A DNA stretch of 64,000 nt from CALMEC01 sp964393105 (lineage in GTDB: Bacteria > Actinomycetota > Thermoleophilia > Miltoncostaeales > Miltoncostaeaceae): assembly GCA_964393105.1 (NCBI GenBank), contig CAYMSM010000036.1, positions 43,264 to 107,263 of the forward strand. Direction: 5' to 3'. The notes beneath the pieces are model-generated. The model was not told the DNA's origin. It did not search any database and saw only the letters and a list, made by a program, of their open reading frames with translations. Of the stretch, positions 10,670 through 19,526 are shown piece after piece; position 1 is the stretch's first letter; the number at the start of each line of letters is the position of its first letter. A program made the position numbers and the translations under genes.

Positions 10670-10694
10670 TATCATCGGCGGGTGTTCGCCGATG
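10670..10694 (+). promoter_or_regulatory. -10-like box and start-codon hairpin of the ctpA gene
   Basis: TATCAT at 10670-10675 could be a -10 box; no good -35 is seen. CATCGGCG (10673-10680), loop GGTGTT and CGCCGATG (10687-10694) form a perfect 8-bp stem whose last three bases are the ATG of ctpA. A read-through transcript from ftsEX would hide this start codon, whereas a transcript begun near 10682 would not. Confidence 0.4.
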
Positions 10695-11918
10695 AATGAT
10701 TCGCGCCGGGGTCGAGGGTCGTCGCTTCGATGGGGGAGCGCCCTTCTGACGATTCTGCTCGTCGGCCTGGTGTTCGCAGTCGGCGTGTGGTTCGGTGGCC
10801 ATCCCCGCCAGGTCGGCTTGGACCGGCTCCCGAGCGGGGTGCGCGACCGGCTCGTCGCCGAGGAACGGACGGCGCTCGCCACGCAGGTGCTGGCAATCCT
10901 CAAGGAGGACTACTACAAGCCGATCTCGCCCGATCTTGTCAAGCAGGTCGAGAACGCGTCGGTCATCTCGCTTGTCGAGAAGCTGGGCGATCCGTACACC
11001 GAGTACCTCAATCCGGATCACTACCGGCTGTTTCAGGCGAATCGCGAAGGCAAGTACGGCGGGGTGGGCGTCGAGTGGCAACCCCAGGGCGACAGCGCCC
11101 GTATCGTGCGGGTGTTCCCTGAGGGGCCCGCCGCGACAGCCGGAATCCGTATTGCCGATCGCGTCACGGCGGTCGACGGCAAGAAGGTCACGCGTGACGA
11201 TGCGTTTGCGGCGATGCAGACCGTCAAGGGCGACGAGGGCTCCAAGGTCACGTTACGGATCGCTCGTGACGGGGTCGCGGATCGGGATTACGCGTTGACG
11301 CGGGAGGAGATCCGCAGGCCGGTCGTCGAGTCGCGCATCGAGACGTCGGGGGAATCCCGTATCGGCTACGTGCGCTTGGACCAGTTCACGGAGGGGTCGG
11401 CCAAGACGTTTCGCACCGCCGTTCGCAAGCTCGCTGAGCAGAAGGTCGACGGCCTCGTCTTCGACCTGCGGGGCGACGGTGGCGGGCTGGTCGAGGAGGC
11501 GGTCGGGGTCGCGAGCGTCTTCCTGCCCGACGACAGCCTTATCGCGACGACGCGTGGCCGCAGCGGACCCCGTGACAAGCTCACCGCGACGGGTGACCCC
11601 ATCGACCCGAAGCTGCCGTTGGTCCTCCTCGTCGACCGCGACTCGGCGAGTGCCAGCGAGATCGTCGCGGGGGCGCTTCGCGACAGCGACCGGGCCCGCC
11701 TGGTCGGCACACGGACGTTCGGAAAGGCGCTGATCCAGTCGACGCGTACGCTGGCAAATGGCGGCGCCATCAAGTTCACGGTCGCCTCCTACCTGACACC
11801 TGATGGCTTCGACCTGGGAACGCGGGGGCTTCCGCCCGATGTCGAGGTGGTGGACAACCTCGCGACGCCGGCCGACGAGGCGTTAGCGCGCGCGCTCCGC
11901 GAGGTGGTGGCCCGCTGA
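10692..11918 (+). CDS. S41 family C-terminal processing peptidase (CtpA type)
   Basis: An extracytoplasmic serine protease of 408 aa, anchored by one N-terminal membrane segment (about residues 15-34). A PDZ domain follows (about 115-200; GKYGGVGVEW...VFPEGPAATAGIRIADRVTAVDG). The catalytic core has the Ser in DRDSASASEIVAGAL and the general-base Lys in GTRTFGKALIQ. Such proteases trim or degrade envelope proteins and can regulate wall hydrolases. The position right after ftsEX suggests a role in septum remodelling, which is inference. ATG 10692 is the likely start; it lies in a hairpin. RNase R follows 32 bp later. Confidence 0.92.
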   Translation: MNDSRRGRGSSLRWGSALLTILLVGLVFAVGVWFGGHPRQVGLDRLPSGVRDRLVAEERTALATQVLAILKEDYYKPISPDLVKQVENASVISLVEKLGDPYTEYLNPDHYRLFQANREGKYGGVGVEWQPQGDSARIVRVFPEGPAATAGIRIADRVTAVDGKKVTRDDAFAAMQTVKGDEGSKVTLRIARDGVADRDYALTREEIRRPVVESRIETSGESRIGYVRLDQFTEGSAKTFRTAVRKLAEQKVDGLVFDLRGDGGGLVEEAVGVASVFLPDDSLIATTRGRSGPRDKLTATGDPIDPKLPLVLLVDRDSASASEIVAGALRDSDRARLVGTRTFGKALIQSTRTLANGGAIKFTVASYLTPDGFDLGTRGLPPDVEVVDNLATPADEALARALREVVAR

Positions 11919-11950
11919 GCCGCCAGCGCCGCGGCGTCGCGCGGCCCGGC

Positions 11951-13708
11951 GTGCTCGTCGTTGGCCGGCTCGTCGGTGCGGGACGCGGACTTGCGGTGGA
12001 ACCAGCGTTCGAGGCGGGGCCACCGGTGCGGCTGGGCAAGCAGGGCAGGGACGGGCGGATCGGTGACCTCGTCACCGTCGCGACCGGGCGGGGCTCACCA
12101 CGGGTCGTCGCCGTGCACGGTCCCGCGAACTCCCCGCGCGCGGCGATGGCGGCGCTGCTGGCGAGCGAAGGCCTTGGCCGGTCGTTTCCCAAGACCGTGC
12201 TGCGCGAGGCCGACGAGGTGGCCGAGCAGGCTGCGGTGGTCGACCCCGGTCGACGCGACCTGACCGATCAGCGCGTCATCACGATCGACCCCGAGGGCGC
12301 GAAGGACCACGACGACGCGATCGCGGTCGCAGCCGAGGGCGACGCGATCAGGCTGTGGGTGCACATCGCAGACGTGGCTCGGTATGTGCGACACGGTGGC
12401 GCCATCGACCGTGAGGCCGCCCGTCGCGGCAACTCCGTGTACGTGCCCGGCACCGTCGATCCGATGCTGCCCGAGCGGTTGTCGAGCGACATTTGCAGCC
12501 TGCGGCCCGGGGCCGACCGCAAGGTCGTGACCGTCGAGATGCTCGTCGACAACCTGGGCGAGGTTACCGAGACCCGGTTCTGCAGGGCGCTCATCCACTC
12601 CCGCAGGCGCCTGACCTACCCCCAGGTCGATCGTTTCTTCACGGGCACCGGGTTGGGCGATGCCGTGCTCGAAGCCGACTTGCACGTCGTGCGGACGCTG
12701 TCCGAACGCCTGCGCGCGCGCCGGATGCGGCGCGGCGCGCTCGGCATCGAGACCTCCGAGCCGTCGTTTCGGTTCGAGGGTGATCGTCTGGTCGGGGTCG
12801 CGATGGAGGGCCAGACCCCGGCGCACAGCCTCGTCGAGGAGTGCATGATCGCCGCCAACGAGGCGGTCGCACGGTACATGCTCGCTCGTAGCCGGCCCAC
12901 GATCTTCCGACGTCACGAGGATCCGCAGGCGCGCAGCGTGGAGTTGCTCTACGAGCGCCTGGCCGAGCTCGGTGTAGCGGTTGGGGCTCTGGCAGAGGGC
13001 CCGCTGACCCCGATCCAGAGCGCCGAGGCCGCTGTGCGCGCCAGCGAGGCGATTGCGCGCCACGTCGCGAACAACGGGGGTGGCCGGGCTTTGCCGGTGC
13101 TCGTCTTGCAGGCGCTTCGCCAAGCCTATTACGCGTCAGAGCACGTCGGCCACTCGGGGCTCGCCAGCTCGGCGTACCTGCACTTCACTTCACCGATCCG
13201 GCGGTACCCGGATCTGGCGGCACACCGTGCGCTCCTCGATGCCCTGGGACTCGACGATCCGGGGGCCGACGCGACCGAGCTCGCCATGGAGGCCGAACGC
13301 AGCTCGATGACCGAACGTGCCGCGACCGCGTTGGAGCGGCGAGCCGATCGCATCTGTCTTGCGTTCCTGCTCCAGGAACGGCTGCGCCGGGATCCCGACG
13401 AGGCGTTCGCGGGTGAGGTCACCGGTATCGGCGAGGGCGGTGCGTTCGTCGCGTACGGGCCAGAGTTCGCGTTCGACGGCTACCTGCCTGCCAGGCGGAT
13501 CGAGGGTGACTGGTGGCGGCCCGATCCGCTGGGCGTGATGCTCATCGGTGACGAGAGCGGTCGGCGCATCGCGATCGGCGACTCAGTCACGGTACGCGTG
13601 GTCGAGATCAACCCGCTCCGAGGCCGCGTGGACCTGGAGCCGGCGGACACCTCGATGCCGGCGACCCGTCCCGCGCCGCGCAACCGCCGTGAGCGGCGTC
13701 GTCGCTAG
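11951..13708 (+). CDS. rnr: RNase R / RNB-family 3'-5' exoribonuclease
   Basis: A processive 3'-5' exoribonuclease; in trans-translation it degrades the non-stop mRNA. The 585-aa protein is shorter than E. coli RNase R (about 813 aa) because the N-terminal part is reduced. The catalytic RNB region starts with IDPEGAKDHDDAI (about residues 112-124, metal-binding Asp residues) and includes LHFTSPIRRYPDL. A C-terminal S1-like RNA-binding domain (about 485-570) and a basic RNRRERRRR tail close it. GTG 11951 is the first usual start in frame. It immediately precedes smpB, fitting the shared role. Confidence 0.93.
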   Translation: MLVVGRLVGAGRGLAVEPAFEAGPPVRLGKQGRDGRIGDLVTVATGRGSPRVVAVHGPANSPRAAMAALLASEGLGRSFPKTVLREADEVAEQAAVVDPGRRDLTDQRVITIDPEGAKDHDDAIAVAAEGDAIRLWVHIADVARYVRHGGAIDREAARRGNSVYVPGTVDPMLPERLSSDICSLRPGADRKVVTVEMLVDNLGEVTETRFCRALIHSRRRLTYPQVDRFFTGTGLGDAVLEADLHVVRTLSERLRARRMRRGALGIETSEPSFRFEGDRLVGVAMEGQTPAHSLVEECMIAANEAVARYMLARSRPTIFRRHEDPQARSVELLYERLAELGVAVGALAEGPLTPIQSAEAAVRASEAIARHVANNGGGRALPVLVLQALRQAYYASEHVGHSGLASSAYLHFTSPIRRYPDLAAHRALLDALGLDDPGADATELAMEAERSSMTERAATALERRADRICLAFLLQERLRRDPDEAFAGEVTGIGEGGAFVAYGPEFAFDGYLPARRIEGDWWRPDPLGVMLIGDESGRRIAIGDSVTVRVVEINPLRGRVDLEPADTSMPATRPAPRNRRERRRR

Positions 13709-13718
13709 CATTCTGGGC

Positions 13719-14192
13719 ATGGGCGGGAAGAAGACAGACGAGCGGTTCCGCGACGTCGCGCAGAACCGCAAGGCGTTCCACGAGTACGAGATCACGGATC
13801 GTCTCGAGGCCGGCATCGTATTGATGGGCAGCGAGGTCAAGGGATTGCGCGAGCGCGGCGCGAGCATCCGGGACGCGTACGCGCAGTTTCGCGACGGCGA
13901 GGTGTTCCTGGTGGGGCTCCACATCCCGGAGTACTTCAACGCCCGCTCCGGGCACGAGCCGACACGTACGCGCAAGCTGTTGCTCAACCGTCGCGAAATC
14001 GATCGGCTCGACGGCGACATGCGCGAGAAGGGCCTGTCGCTGATCCCGTTGCGGGTCTACTTCAAGGGCAGTCACGCCAAGGTGGAGCTCGGCCTTGGCC
14101 GCGGCAAGAAGCTCTACGACAAGCGCCGTGCGATCGCCGAACGCGATGCGAAGCGCGACACCGATCGCGCGGTCAAGGCCTCGCGCCGCTGA
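13719..14192 (+). CDS. smpB: SsrA-binding protein SmpB
   Basis: SmpB binds tmRNA and delivers it to stalled ribosomes, mimicking the anticodon part of a tRNA. The 157-aa product shows the family core QNRKAFHEYEITDRLEAGIVLMGSEVKGLRERGASIRDAY (continuous but quoted here only as a guide to residues 11-50), then GLHIPEYFNARSGHEPTRTRKLL and the basic tail GKKLYDKRRAIAERDAKRD. Start ATG 13719 gives the usual length; the frame is open further upstream inside rnr. It lies 10 bp after rnr and 1 bp before ridA. The partner RNA gene ssrA is also in this window (19874-20232). Confidence 0.96.
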   Translation: MGGKKTDERFRDVAQNRKAFHEYEITDRLEAGIVLMGSEVKGLRERGASIRDAYAQFRDGEVFLVGLHIPEYFNARSGHEPTRTRKLLLNRREIDRLDGDMREKGLSLIPLRVYFKGSHAKVELGLGRGKKLYDKRRAIAERDAKRDTDRAVKASRR

Positions 14193-14193
14193 C

Positions 14194-14586
14194 GTGGAGC
14201 GATTGCGAGTCCAGAGCGGGGCACCTTGGGAGCCGCTCGTCGGGTACTCGCGGGCGGTCCGGGTGGGCCAGCAGATCTGGGTGTCGGGCACGACCGCGAC
14301 CGGACCCGACGGCTCCCTCGTGGGCGTCGACGACCCGTACGCTCAGGCAGTCCAAGCGCTGCGCAATATCCAGGCAGCCTTTGAGCAGGCGGGCGCAACC
14401 CTCGCCGACGTCGTCCGCACCCGCATCTACCTGACCGACATCACCCAGTGGGAGGCGGTCGGTCGAGCCCACGGTGAGTTCTTCGAGGACGTGCGCCCGG
14501 CGACCTCGATGGTGGAGGTCCGCCGCCTGATCGACCCCGCGATGCTGGTGGAGATCGAGGCCGAGGCAGTGATCACCGACCCATGA
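14194..14586 (+). CDS. RidA/YER057c/UK114 family protein
   Basis: A small trimeric enzyme family; RidA itself deaminates reactive enamine/imine intermediates made by PLP enzymes. The 130-aa protein has QIWVSGTTATGPDGS, AFEQAGATLADVVRTRIYLTDITQW (the Arg of VVRTRIYL is the family's carboxylate-binding residue) and ends MLVEIEAEAVITDP. It resembles the broader Rid group, so exact substrate is uncertain. GTG 14194 starts 1 bp after the smpB stop, so translation is probably coupled. Confidence 0.85.
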   Translation: MERLRVQSGAPWEPLVGYSRAVRVGQQIWVSGTTATGPDGSLVGVDDPYAQAVQALRNIQAAFEQAGATLADVVRTRIYLTDITQWEAVGRAHGEFFEDVRPATSMVEVRRLIDPAMLVEIEAEAVITDP

Positions 14587-14630
14587 CCAGCTGTACGGAA
14601 GGTCCCAGACGCGACCCGAGCTCGTGCGGC

Positions 14631-14680
14631 AACGGCCAATTGACCTTGACGGGTCGGTCACTGGTCACATGATCTGACAC
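14631..14680 (+). promoter_or_regulatory. Composite operator-like element, copy B
   Basis: AACGGCCAATTG (14631-14642), GGGTCGGTCA (14651-14660) and the dyad GTCACATGATCTGACAC (14664-14680). Same parts, order and almost the same spacing as 831-881. Here it lies about 100 bp upstream of a small membrane protein gene and could control it. Confidence 0.5.
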
Positions 14681-14777
14681 GGGGTGGTGAATGGGGGCTG
14701 GGTCACACCGAAACGGGTGAGAGGCAACGGGGGGTCTACGTCGAACGTGCCTTCGGAACCGACGAAAGGACCGTTTG

Positions 14778-15209
14778 ATGTGGGACCGCATCGAAAAAGG
14801 TGATCGCATCTCGCTCGCGGGAGCCGCGGTGCTGTTGATCGCGCTTTTCCTGCCGTGGTACGGTCTCGAAGGAGACCTGATCGGCGATGGGCCGGCCGGC
14901 GACGTCTTCCGCCAGCTCGCCAGCAATTTCTCGGCCAACGCGTTCGAGGCGTTCGATATCCTCGACATCGTCCTGCTCCTTCTGGCAATCGGCGCGGGCG
15001 CGCTGATCGTCTTGGTGGCGCTCGGCAAGCTCGACGCGTCGCTCCACCGCTTCGTCGAGACAATCGGCGGCGTCGCCACGATCGCCGTGTTGTTTCGGCT
15101 CTTCATCCAGCCCGACGGTGCATCGCTCAAGTGGGGGATCTTCGTCGCCCTGATCGGCGCCGGCGCGATCGCCGCCGGTCAGTACCTCACCCGGACGGGG
15201 AAGATCTGA
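14778..15209 (+). CDS. Small four-helix membrane protein, function unknown
   Basis: A 143-aa protein with four hydrophobic segments (about residues 13-30, 58-80, 92-108 and 116-136) and short loops. The N-terminal WDRIEKGDRISLAGAAVLLIALFLPWYG has the look of a widespread uncharacterised actinobacterial membrane family. I recognise no catalytic or transport motif. ATG 14778 has AAAGGA eight bases upstream. The promoter region holds operator-like element B. Its last 23 bp overlap the end of lutC on the other strand. Confidence 0.75.
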   Translation: MWDRIEKGDRISLAGAAVLLIALFLPWYGLEGDLIGDGPAGDVFRQLASNFSANAFEAFDILDIVLLLLAIGAGALIVLVALGKLDASLHRFVETIGGVATIAVLFRLFIQPDGASLKWGIFVALIGAGAIAAGQYLTRTGKI

Positions 15210-15768
15210 CGACGATCACATGTTCCTCCAGCGCTCCGTGTGCACCGTAGGTCGTGATCTTCTCGACATCCGACGTGCGGCTCGGGCCCGAGACGAGGGA
15301 GATTGCAGACGGGGGTGTGGTGCCGGGGCCGTATGCCGTGCCGAGAGCATCCGCGAGCGTCATCGAGATCAGGTCGTCGCGCAATACGGCCAGGTGCCAC
15401 CACCCGATGGCGTCGAGGGAGCGTCCGTGGGTCGGTGAGCTTCCCACCAGGAGCGTCCCGCGCTCGGCCACGGCACCGATCGGCACCGTCACCGCGCAGG
15501 TGGGTGGGGCGTCATCCAGACCCAGGAGCTCGCGCCAACCGCGGTCCGACGGCCACGTCACGACTTCGATTCCCGCCGCACGGATCGCATCAGGGAGTCC
15601 GAGCGTCGCCAGCCACGCGTCGTCGGGCAAGAGCGCGCGGCGGGCGGCCCACGCGGTCATCTGGGCGATGCATGCTTGGGCGCAGTCGTCGCTCCCGACG
15701 GATTGTCCGGTCGCCCTGCGCCGGGCGAGCGCCCCGATGAACGCGTCGATCACCGGGGGGGTGGCCAC
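15187..15768 (-). CDS. lutC: Lactate utilization protein C, LUD domain
   Basis: LutC is part of the LutABC iron-sulfur complex that oxidises L-lactate to pyruvate. The 193-aa LUD-domain protein ends with the family signature SGPSRTSDVEKITTYGAHGALEEHVIVV and has AVTVPIGAVAERGTLLVG in the middle. The start is GTG 15768, overlapping the end of lutB by 19 bp, so translation is probably coupled. Its 3' end overlaps a convergent membrane protein gene by 23 bp. It is a little shorter than the B. subtilis homologue. Confidence 0.88.
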   Translation of the reverse strand: MATPPVIDAFIGALARRRATGQSVGSDDCAQACIAQMTAWAARRALLPDDAWLATLGLPDAIRAAGIEVVTWPSDRGWRELLGLDDAPPTCAVTVPIGAVAERGTLLVGSSPTHGRSLDAIGWWHLAVLRDDLISMTLADALGTAYGPGTTPPSAISLVSGPSRTSDVEKITTYGAHGALEEHVIVVRSSPSG

Positions 15769-17138
15769 AGCGCCGGCAGGTCACGCTGCGCCGTCCACCG
15801 GCCGGCCGGTCCGGGCAGGCGGCGGATCCATCCGCTGCGACCGACCAGGCGAAAACCGGTCCGTGTCAACCCGACCCCAATCCGATATGCCCACGGGCGG
15901 CGCCACGCCGCGGCCCACAGCCTGGCGCCGATGCGGGCACGCCGGTGGGCGGGGGTACTGACCGCTCCACGGATGCGCACCAGCAGGTCATGCAGCGGGA
16001 TGCCGACGGGGCAGGCGTCGTGGCATGCGCCGCACAGCGACGAGAGGAACGGCAGCTCGCTGCCCCGAGGCGAGCTCGTGCCCTCCAAGAGCGGCGTGAT
16101 GACCGCGCCGATGGGCCCCGAGTACGGCGAGCCGTACGCCTGGCCGCCGACGGTCCGCCACATCGGGCATGCGTACAGGCACGCGCCGCAGCGGATGCAC
16201 GACAGCGCCTCCTCGAACTCCGTCCCGCGCAGCGCGGTTCGGCCTCCGTCGAGGATGACCAGGTGCAGCTCCTGCGGCCCGTCGGTCTCGCCCTCGCGAC
16301 GCGGCCCGGTGATCAGGTTGACGTAGGTGCTCGCGTCGTCGCCGATCGCGGCCATCGGCAGCACCTGCAGGATGTGCGCGGCCTCGTCCCAGTCGGCGAC
16401 GACCCGCTCGGCGCCCATCACCGCGACGTGGATGCGGGGCAGGGCCGTCACCAGGCGTGCGTTGCCCTCGTTCTCCATGACGCACAGGGTGCCGGTGTCG
16501 GCGACGCCCAGGTTGACGCCGCTGACCCCGATCTCTGCAGCGGCGAAGTCTTGACGCAGCCGACGGCGCGCGTAGGCCACGAGCGCCTCCCGCTCGTCGG
16601 GAATGTCCTCGCCGCTCTCAGCGCGAAAGAGCTCGGCGATCTCCGTGCGGTTCAGGTGCACCGCCGGAGCGATGATGTGGGAGGGCCGCTGGCCGAGCAG
16701 TTGCAGGATCCACTCGCCCAGGTCGGTCTCGACGACCCGCACGCCGGCTTCCTCGAGCGCCTCGTTGAGCTTGATCTCCTCGGTGGCCATGGACTTCGAC
16801 TTGGCGACGAGCTTGGCGCCGCGCGCACGGGCCAGGTCGACGACGTACCGGGCTGCGGCGTCCCGATCGGCCGCGCGATACACCAGCCCGCCGTTTGCAC
16901 GCACGCGTTCCTCGAGCCGGTCGAGCAGCTCGGGCAGTTCCCGGATGTTGCCACGGCGGATCTCGCGCGCCCGCTCGCGCATCTGGTCGAAGCCGAACTC
17001 GTCGCGCATCTTCTCGCGTCCCGCAGTCCAGCTCGCGGCTGTGGCCTGCAGGTTGGCGCGAAGCTTGTCATCTGCAACCGCCGCGGCCGTGCGCTCGCGC
17101 AGCGGTGGCCCCTCGTCGTAGCTGACGCCGGTCGTCAA
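15750..17138 (-). CDS. lutB: Lactate utilization iron-sulfur protein LutB
   Basis: LutB is the LUD plus ferredoxin-type subunit of the lactate oxidation complex. The 462-aa product has an N-terminal LUD region (SKSMATEEIKLNEALEEAGV, about residues 117-136, and GVADTGTLCVMENEGNARL) and then two 4Fe-4S motifs: CIRCGACLYACPMW and SLCGACHDACPVGIP. The start is TTG 17138, whose last two bases are part of the lutA stop (TTGA overlap of 4 nt). The frame remains open far upstream but antisense to nothing useful; that part overlaps lutA in another frame. A C-terminal stretch of about 80 residues is Arg/Trp-rich. Confidence 0.92.
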   Translation of the reverse strand: MTTGVSYDEGPPLRERTAAAVADDKLRANLQATAASWTAGREKMRDEFGFDQMRERAREIRRGNIRELPELLDRLEERVRANGGLVYRAADRDAAARYVVDLARARGAKLVAKSKSMATEEIKLNEALEEAGVRVVETDLGEWILQLLGQRPSHIIAPAVHLNRTEIAELFRAESGEDIPDEREALVAYARRRLRQDFAAAEIGVSGVNLGVADTGTLCVMENEGNARLVTALPRIHVAVMGAERVVADWDEAAHILQVLPMAAIGDDASTYVNLITGPRREGETDGPQELHLVILDGGRTALRGTEFEEALSCIRCGACLYACPMWRTVGGQAYGSPYSGPIGAVITPLLEGTSSPRGSELPFLSSLCGACHDACPVGIPLHDLLVRIRGAVSTPAHRRARIGARLWAAAWRRPWAYRIGVGLTRTGFRLVGRSGWIRRLPGPAGRWTAQRDLPALWPPPR

Positions 17139-17845
17139 CGGTCCAGCAGCTCGGCGATGTGCCGGGCTCGGAGCGGGACGCCGACGCGCCTGCCCCGGCC
17201 GACGATGTGGATCAGGCACGACAGGTCGCACGCGACGAGCTCCTCGGCGCCCGTGTCTGCGGCGCTCCGGGCCTTCTGCTCGCCAAGCGCTCCGGACACC
17301 TCGGGGAACGTGACGGAGAACGCACCGCCGAACCCGCAGCAGACGTCGGTGTCCGCCATCTCGACCAGCTCGACACCCGCGCCACCGATCACTGCCCGGG
17401 GGCTCGTGTCCTCGCGAAGCAGCCGCAGCATGTGGCACGAGTCGTGGTAGGTGACCGTGGCCGGAGCGTCGGGCGCCCTGGCCGGGGCGAGATCGTTCTG
17501 GTGCATGAACTGCGTCAACTCGAACGTCCGGGCCGCCAGATCCTTTGCGACGTCCTCTTCGGGTTGGCCGGCGAACAGGTCGGCGTAGCCATGGGTCACC
17601 ATCGCCGCGCACGAGCCCGACGGCACCACGACCGGATCGGCACCCGCGAATGCCCGCAGCGTCTGGCGGGCGACCTGGCGAGCCTGGTCGGGGTGCCCGG
17701 CACTCCACCCGGGCTGGCCGCAACATGTCTGAGCCTTGGGGACAGTGACGTTCACGCCGAGCCGCTCGAGCACGCGCGCCGAGGCCTTGGCGACGCCCGG
17801 CGCGACGTGGTCGGCCAGGCAGGTTCGCATGAGCATCGCGCGCAC
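17135..17845 (-). CDS. lutA: Lactate utilization protein A, CCG-motif oxidoreductase subunit
   Basis: LutA carries two Cys-rich CCG domains (formerly DUF224), as in glycolate oxidase GlcF and heterodisulfide reductase HdrB. The 236-aa protein shows CCGQPGWSAGH at about residues 41-51 and, in the second half, DSCHMLRLL followed by DVCCGFGGAFSV, all cluster ligands. It is the first gene of lutABC. The ATG at 17845 is only 11 bp from the terminal inverted repeat of an IS1380-type element, which has therefore landed in the operon's promoter region. Loss or change of its regulation is possible. Confidence 0.92.
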   Translation of the reverse strand: MRAMLMRTCLADHVAPGVAKASARVLERLGVNVTVPKAQTCCGQPGWSAGHPDQARQVARQTLRAFAGADPVVVPSGSCAAMVTHGYADLFAGQPEEDVAKDLAARTFELTQFMHQNDLAPARAPDAPATVTYHDSCHMLRLLREDTSPRAVIGGAGVELVEMADTDVCCGFGGAFSVTFPEVSGALGEQKARSAADTGAEELVACDLSCLIHIVGRGRRVGVPLRARHIAELLDR

Positions 17846-17855
17846 CCGACCAGCT

Positions 17856-19526
17856 TAGCCCGGATCGGGCGATAAGGATGGCGAGTTACGTTGAGCCGGT
17901 ACGTGGGTCCCGCCATGACGGGTTTGGGTGTTGGTGGGCTCGCTCAGCGTGTGGTGGCGGCTGTTGGGGTGAGTCGTTACGCCGGCCACTGCGTGTGACG
18001 GCTGTTTCCGGGCAGCCGGAGGCGGCCTGGGCGACAACGTCTCGTCTTCATCGACCCCTGGGGCTGCTACGCGGCTGGGGTGGGCAGCGCCCTCAGTCGG
18101 GCGAAGGCGGCGACGAGCGCCTCGGCCCAGCAGTCGGCCGGCAGGTGCAGCCGCATCCTGCGGCCTGAGCGTGTGAGCTTGGCGGCGATGTGCAGCAGTC
18201 GGTAGCGAAGCCGTTTCGGCTCGGCGCGGGCGAGGTCGCCGGTGAGGGTGAGCGTCTGGGTCCAGCTGGTGAGGTCTTGGGCGATGAGGACCAGCTCGAG
18301 CCAGAGCGCGTTGTGGGCGCGGGCGTGGAAGGGGAGGTTCCTGAGGCCGGTGTCTTTCGCGGCGCGGATGCGGTCCTCGACGCGGGCGTGGGCGCGGTGG
18401 CAAGCCTCGAGGCAGACGACGTCCTCGCCGTCTTGGTTGGTGATGAAGGTTTGGAAGCGGTGGCCATCGGCGTCGCTGAAGGAAAGTTGCGCCCCTGGGT
18501 GGGGCCGCTCGCGGCGGCAGATCGCGCGTGTGCCGGGCGGCCAGCCGCGGAGGTCGGGGAAGATCTCGGCGACCCACGCACCTTCGCGCTCGCCGCCGTC
18601 TTGTGTCACCGCCGCTGTCCACGCCCCCTCGGGCAGGGCGAGCACCGCCCGCCGGACCGGTGCGGTCAGGTCGAAGCCGACGGAGAAGCCCATCCCCATG
18701 GCACTCACCGCGTCGAGGAACGCGTGGGTGGCCCCACCCGAGTCGGCGCGCACCAAGATGTCGTGGGCGGCGGGGTCCTCACCCACCCCGGGAAGCTGGT
18801 CGACGGCGTCGATGAGCACCGCGATGTGATCGGCGGCGGTGTTCGCACCGGCGTTGCCGGGGCGAAGAACTCCCGAGAGCGCCTCGTCCGAGCCGTCCAG
18901 GTAGCACAGCAGCGGGTGGAAACCGAAGCCACGCTTATAGGTCGGCTCCGCGCCCTGTTTGTCGGAGTGGGAGCTCACCAGCGTCGCGTCGATGTCGAGG
19001 ATGAGTCGCTTCGGCCTGGCTCCCGCCGCCCACGCCAACGCGCGCGCCCGGCCGCGGGCGGCGCGGATCGCGCGAAGGTGAGCCTCGTCGGCCGCCGTGA
19101 TCGTCCGCCAGGCGGTGCGCCCCGAGGCGACCGGACCGAACAACGCGGCCTGATCGCGCAGCGCCCCGAGGTCGCTGAGGCAGTCCCCACCATCGGCGAG
19201 CATCACCGCCAAATCACGAAGCACCACACCCGGATCATGGACCGAGCGACGCTCCCGAGTATCTGCCATCGCCTCACCCAACGCCCGAGTGAGACCGAGC
19301 CGATCAGACAACTCGACCAACAACGCGCTACCGGCATGCGACACAACACCCGTAGCGTCCGCGACGACTTGTACCTTGCTCTTGCGTGAACGACGCGTCA
19401 CCTTCAAGGTGAACCTCCTGGGCGGGTAGAACGGTGGCTTCAGCACCCCCATTCTCCCCGCCCAGTCAGACGTCACGCACCCACCAACGCCCCCGCACGA
19501 CTCCGCCTATCGCCCTATCCGGGCTA
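17856..19526. mobile_element. IS1380-family insertion sequence, 1671 bp
   Basis: The terminal inverted repeats are TAGCCCGGATCGGGCGATAA (from 17856) and, on the other strand from 19526, TAGCCCGGATAGGGCGATAG; 18 of 20 bases match. They enclose one intact transposase gene. Size fits the family (about 1.65-1.7 kb). Flanks are TTAG and CTAG next to the CCCGG ends, so there is no exact target duplication; either it has mutated or the ends sit slightly elsewhere. The left end is 10 bp from the lutA start codon. Confidence 0.85.
18067..19407 (-). CDS. IS1380 family transposase
   Basis: A DDE-type transposase of 446 aa. Recognised by the run LILDIDATLVSSHSDKQGAE, then YKRGFGFHPLLCYLDG and LRPGNAGANTAADHI, which are hallmarks of this family (first catalytic Asp in DIDATL). 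A second region, ILVRADSGGATHAFLDAV, supplies the next Asp. TTG 19407 is preferred because AGGAGG lies six bases upstream; GTG 19401 is the alternative, while the frame's ATG at 19476 has no ribosome-binding site. The gene appears intact, so the element may still be active. Confidence 0.92.
   Translation of the reverse strand: MKVTRRSRKSKVQVVADATGVVSHAGSALLVELSDRLGLTRALGEAMADTRERRSVHDPGVVLRDLAVMLADGGDCLSDLGALRDQAALFGPVASGRTAWRTITAADEAHLRAIRAARGRARALAWAAGARPKRLILDIDATLVSSHSDKQGAEPTYKRGFGFHPLLCYLDGSDEALSGVLRPGNAGANTAADHIAVLIDAVDQLPGVGEDPAAHDILVRADSGGATHAFLDAVSAMGMGFSVGFDLTAPVRRAVLALPEGAWTAAVTQDGGEREGAWVAEIFPDLRGWPPGTRAICRRERPHPGAQLSFSDADGHRFQTFITNQDGEDVVCLEACHRAHARVEDRIRAAKDTGLRNLPFHARAHNALWLELVLIAQDLTSWTQTLTLTGDLARAEPKRLRYRLLHIAAKLTRSGRRMRLHLPADCWAEALVAAFARLRALPTPAA

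Noticed and set aside
18190..19389. Open + strand frame opposite the IS transposase
   Set aside because: Shadow of the transposase gene, no independent motif.
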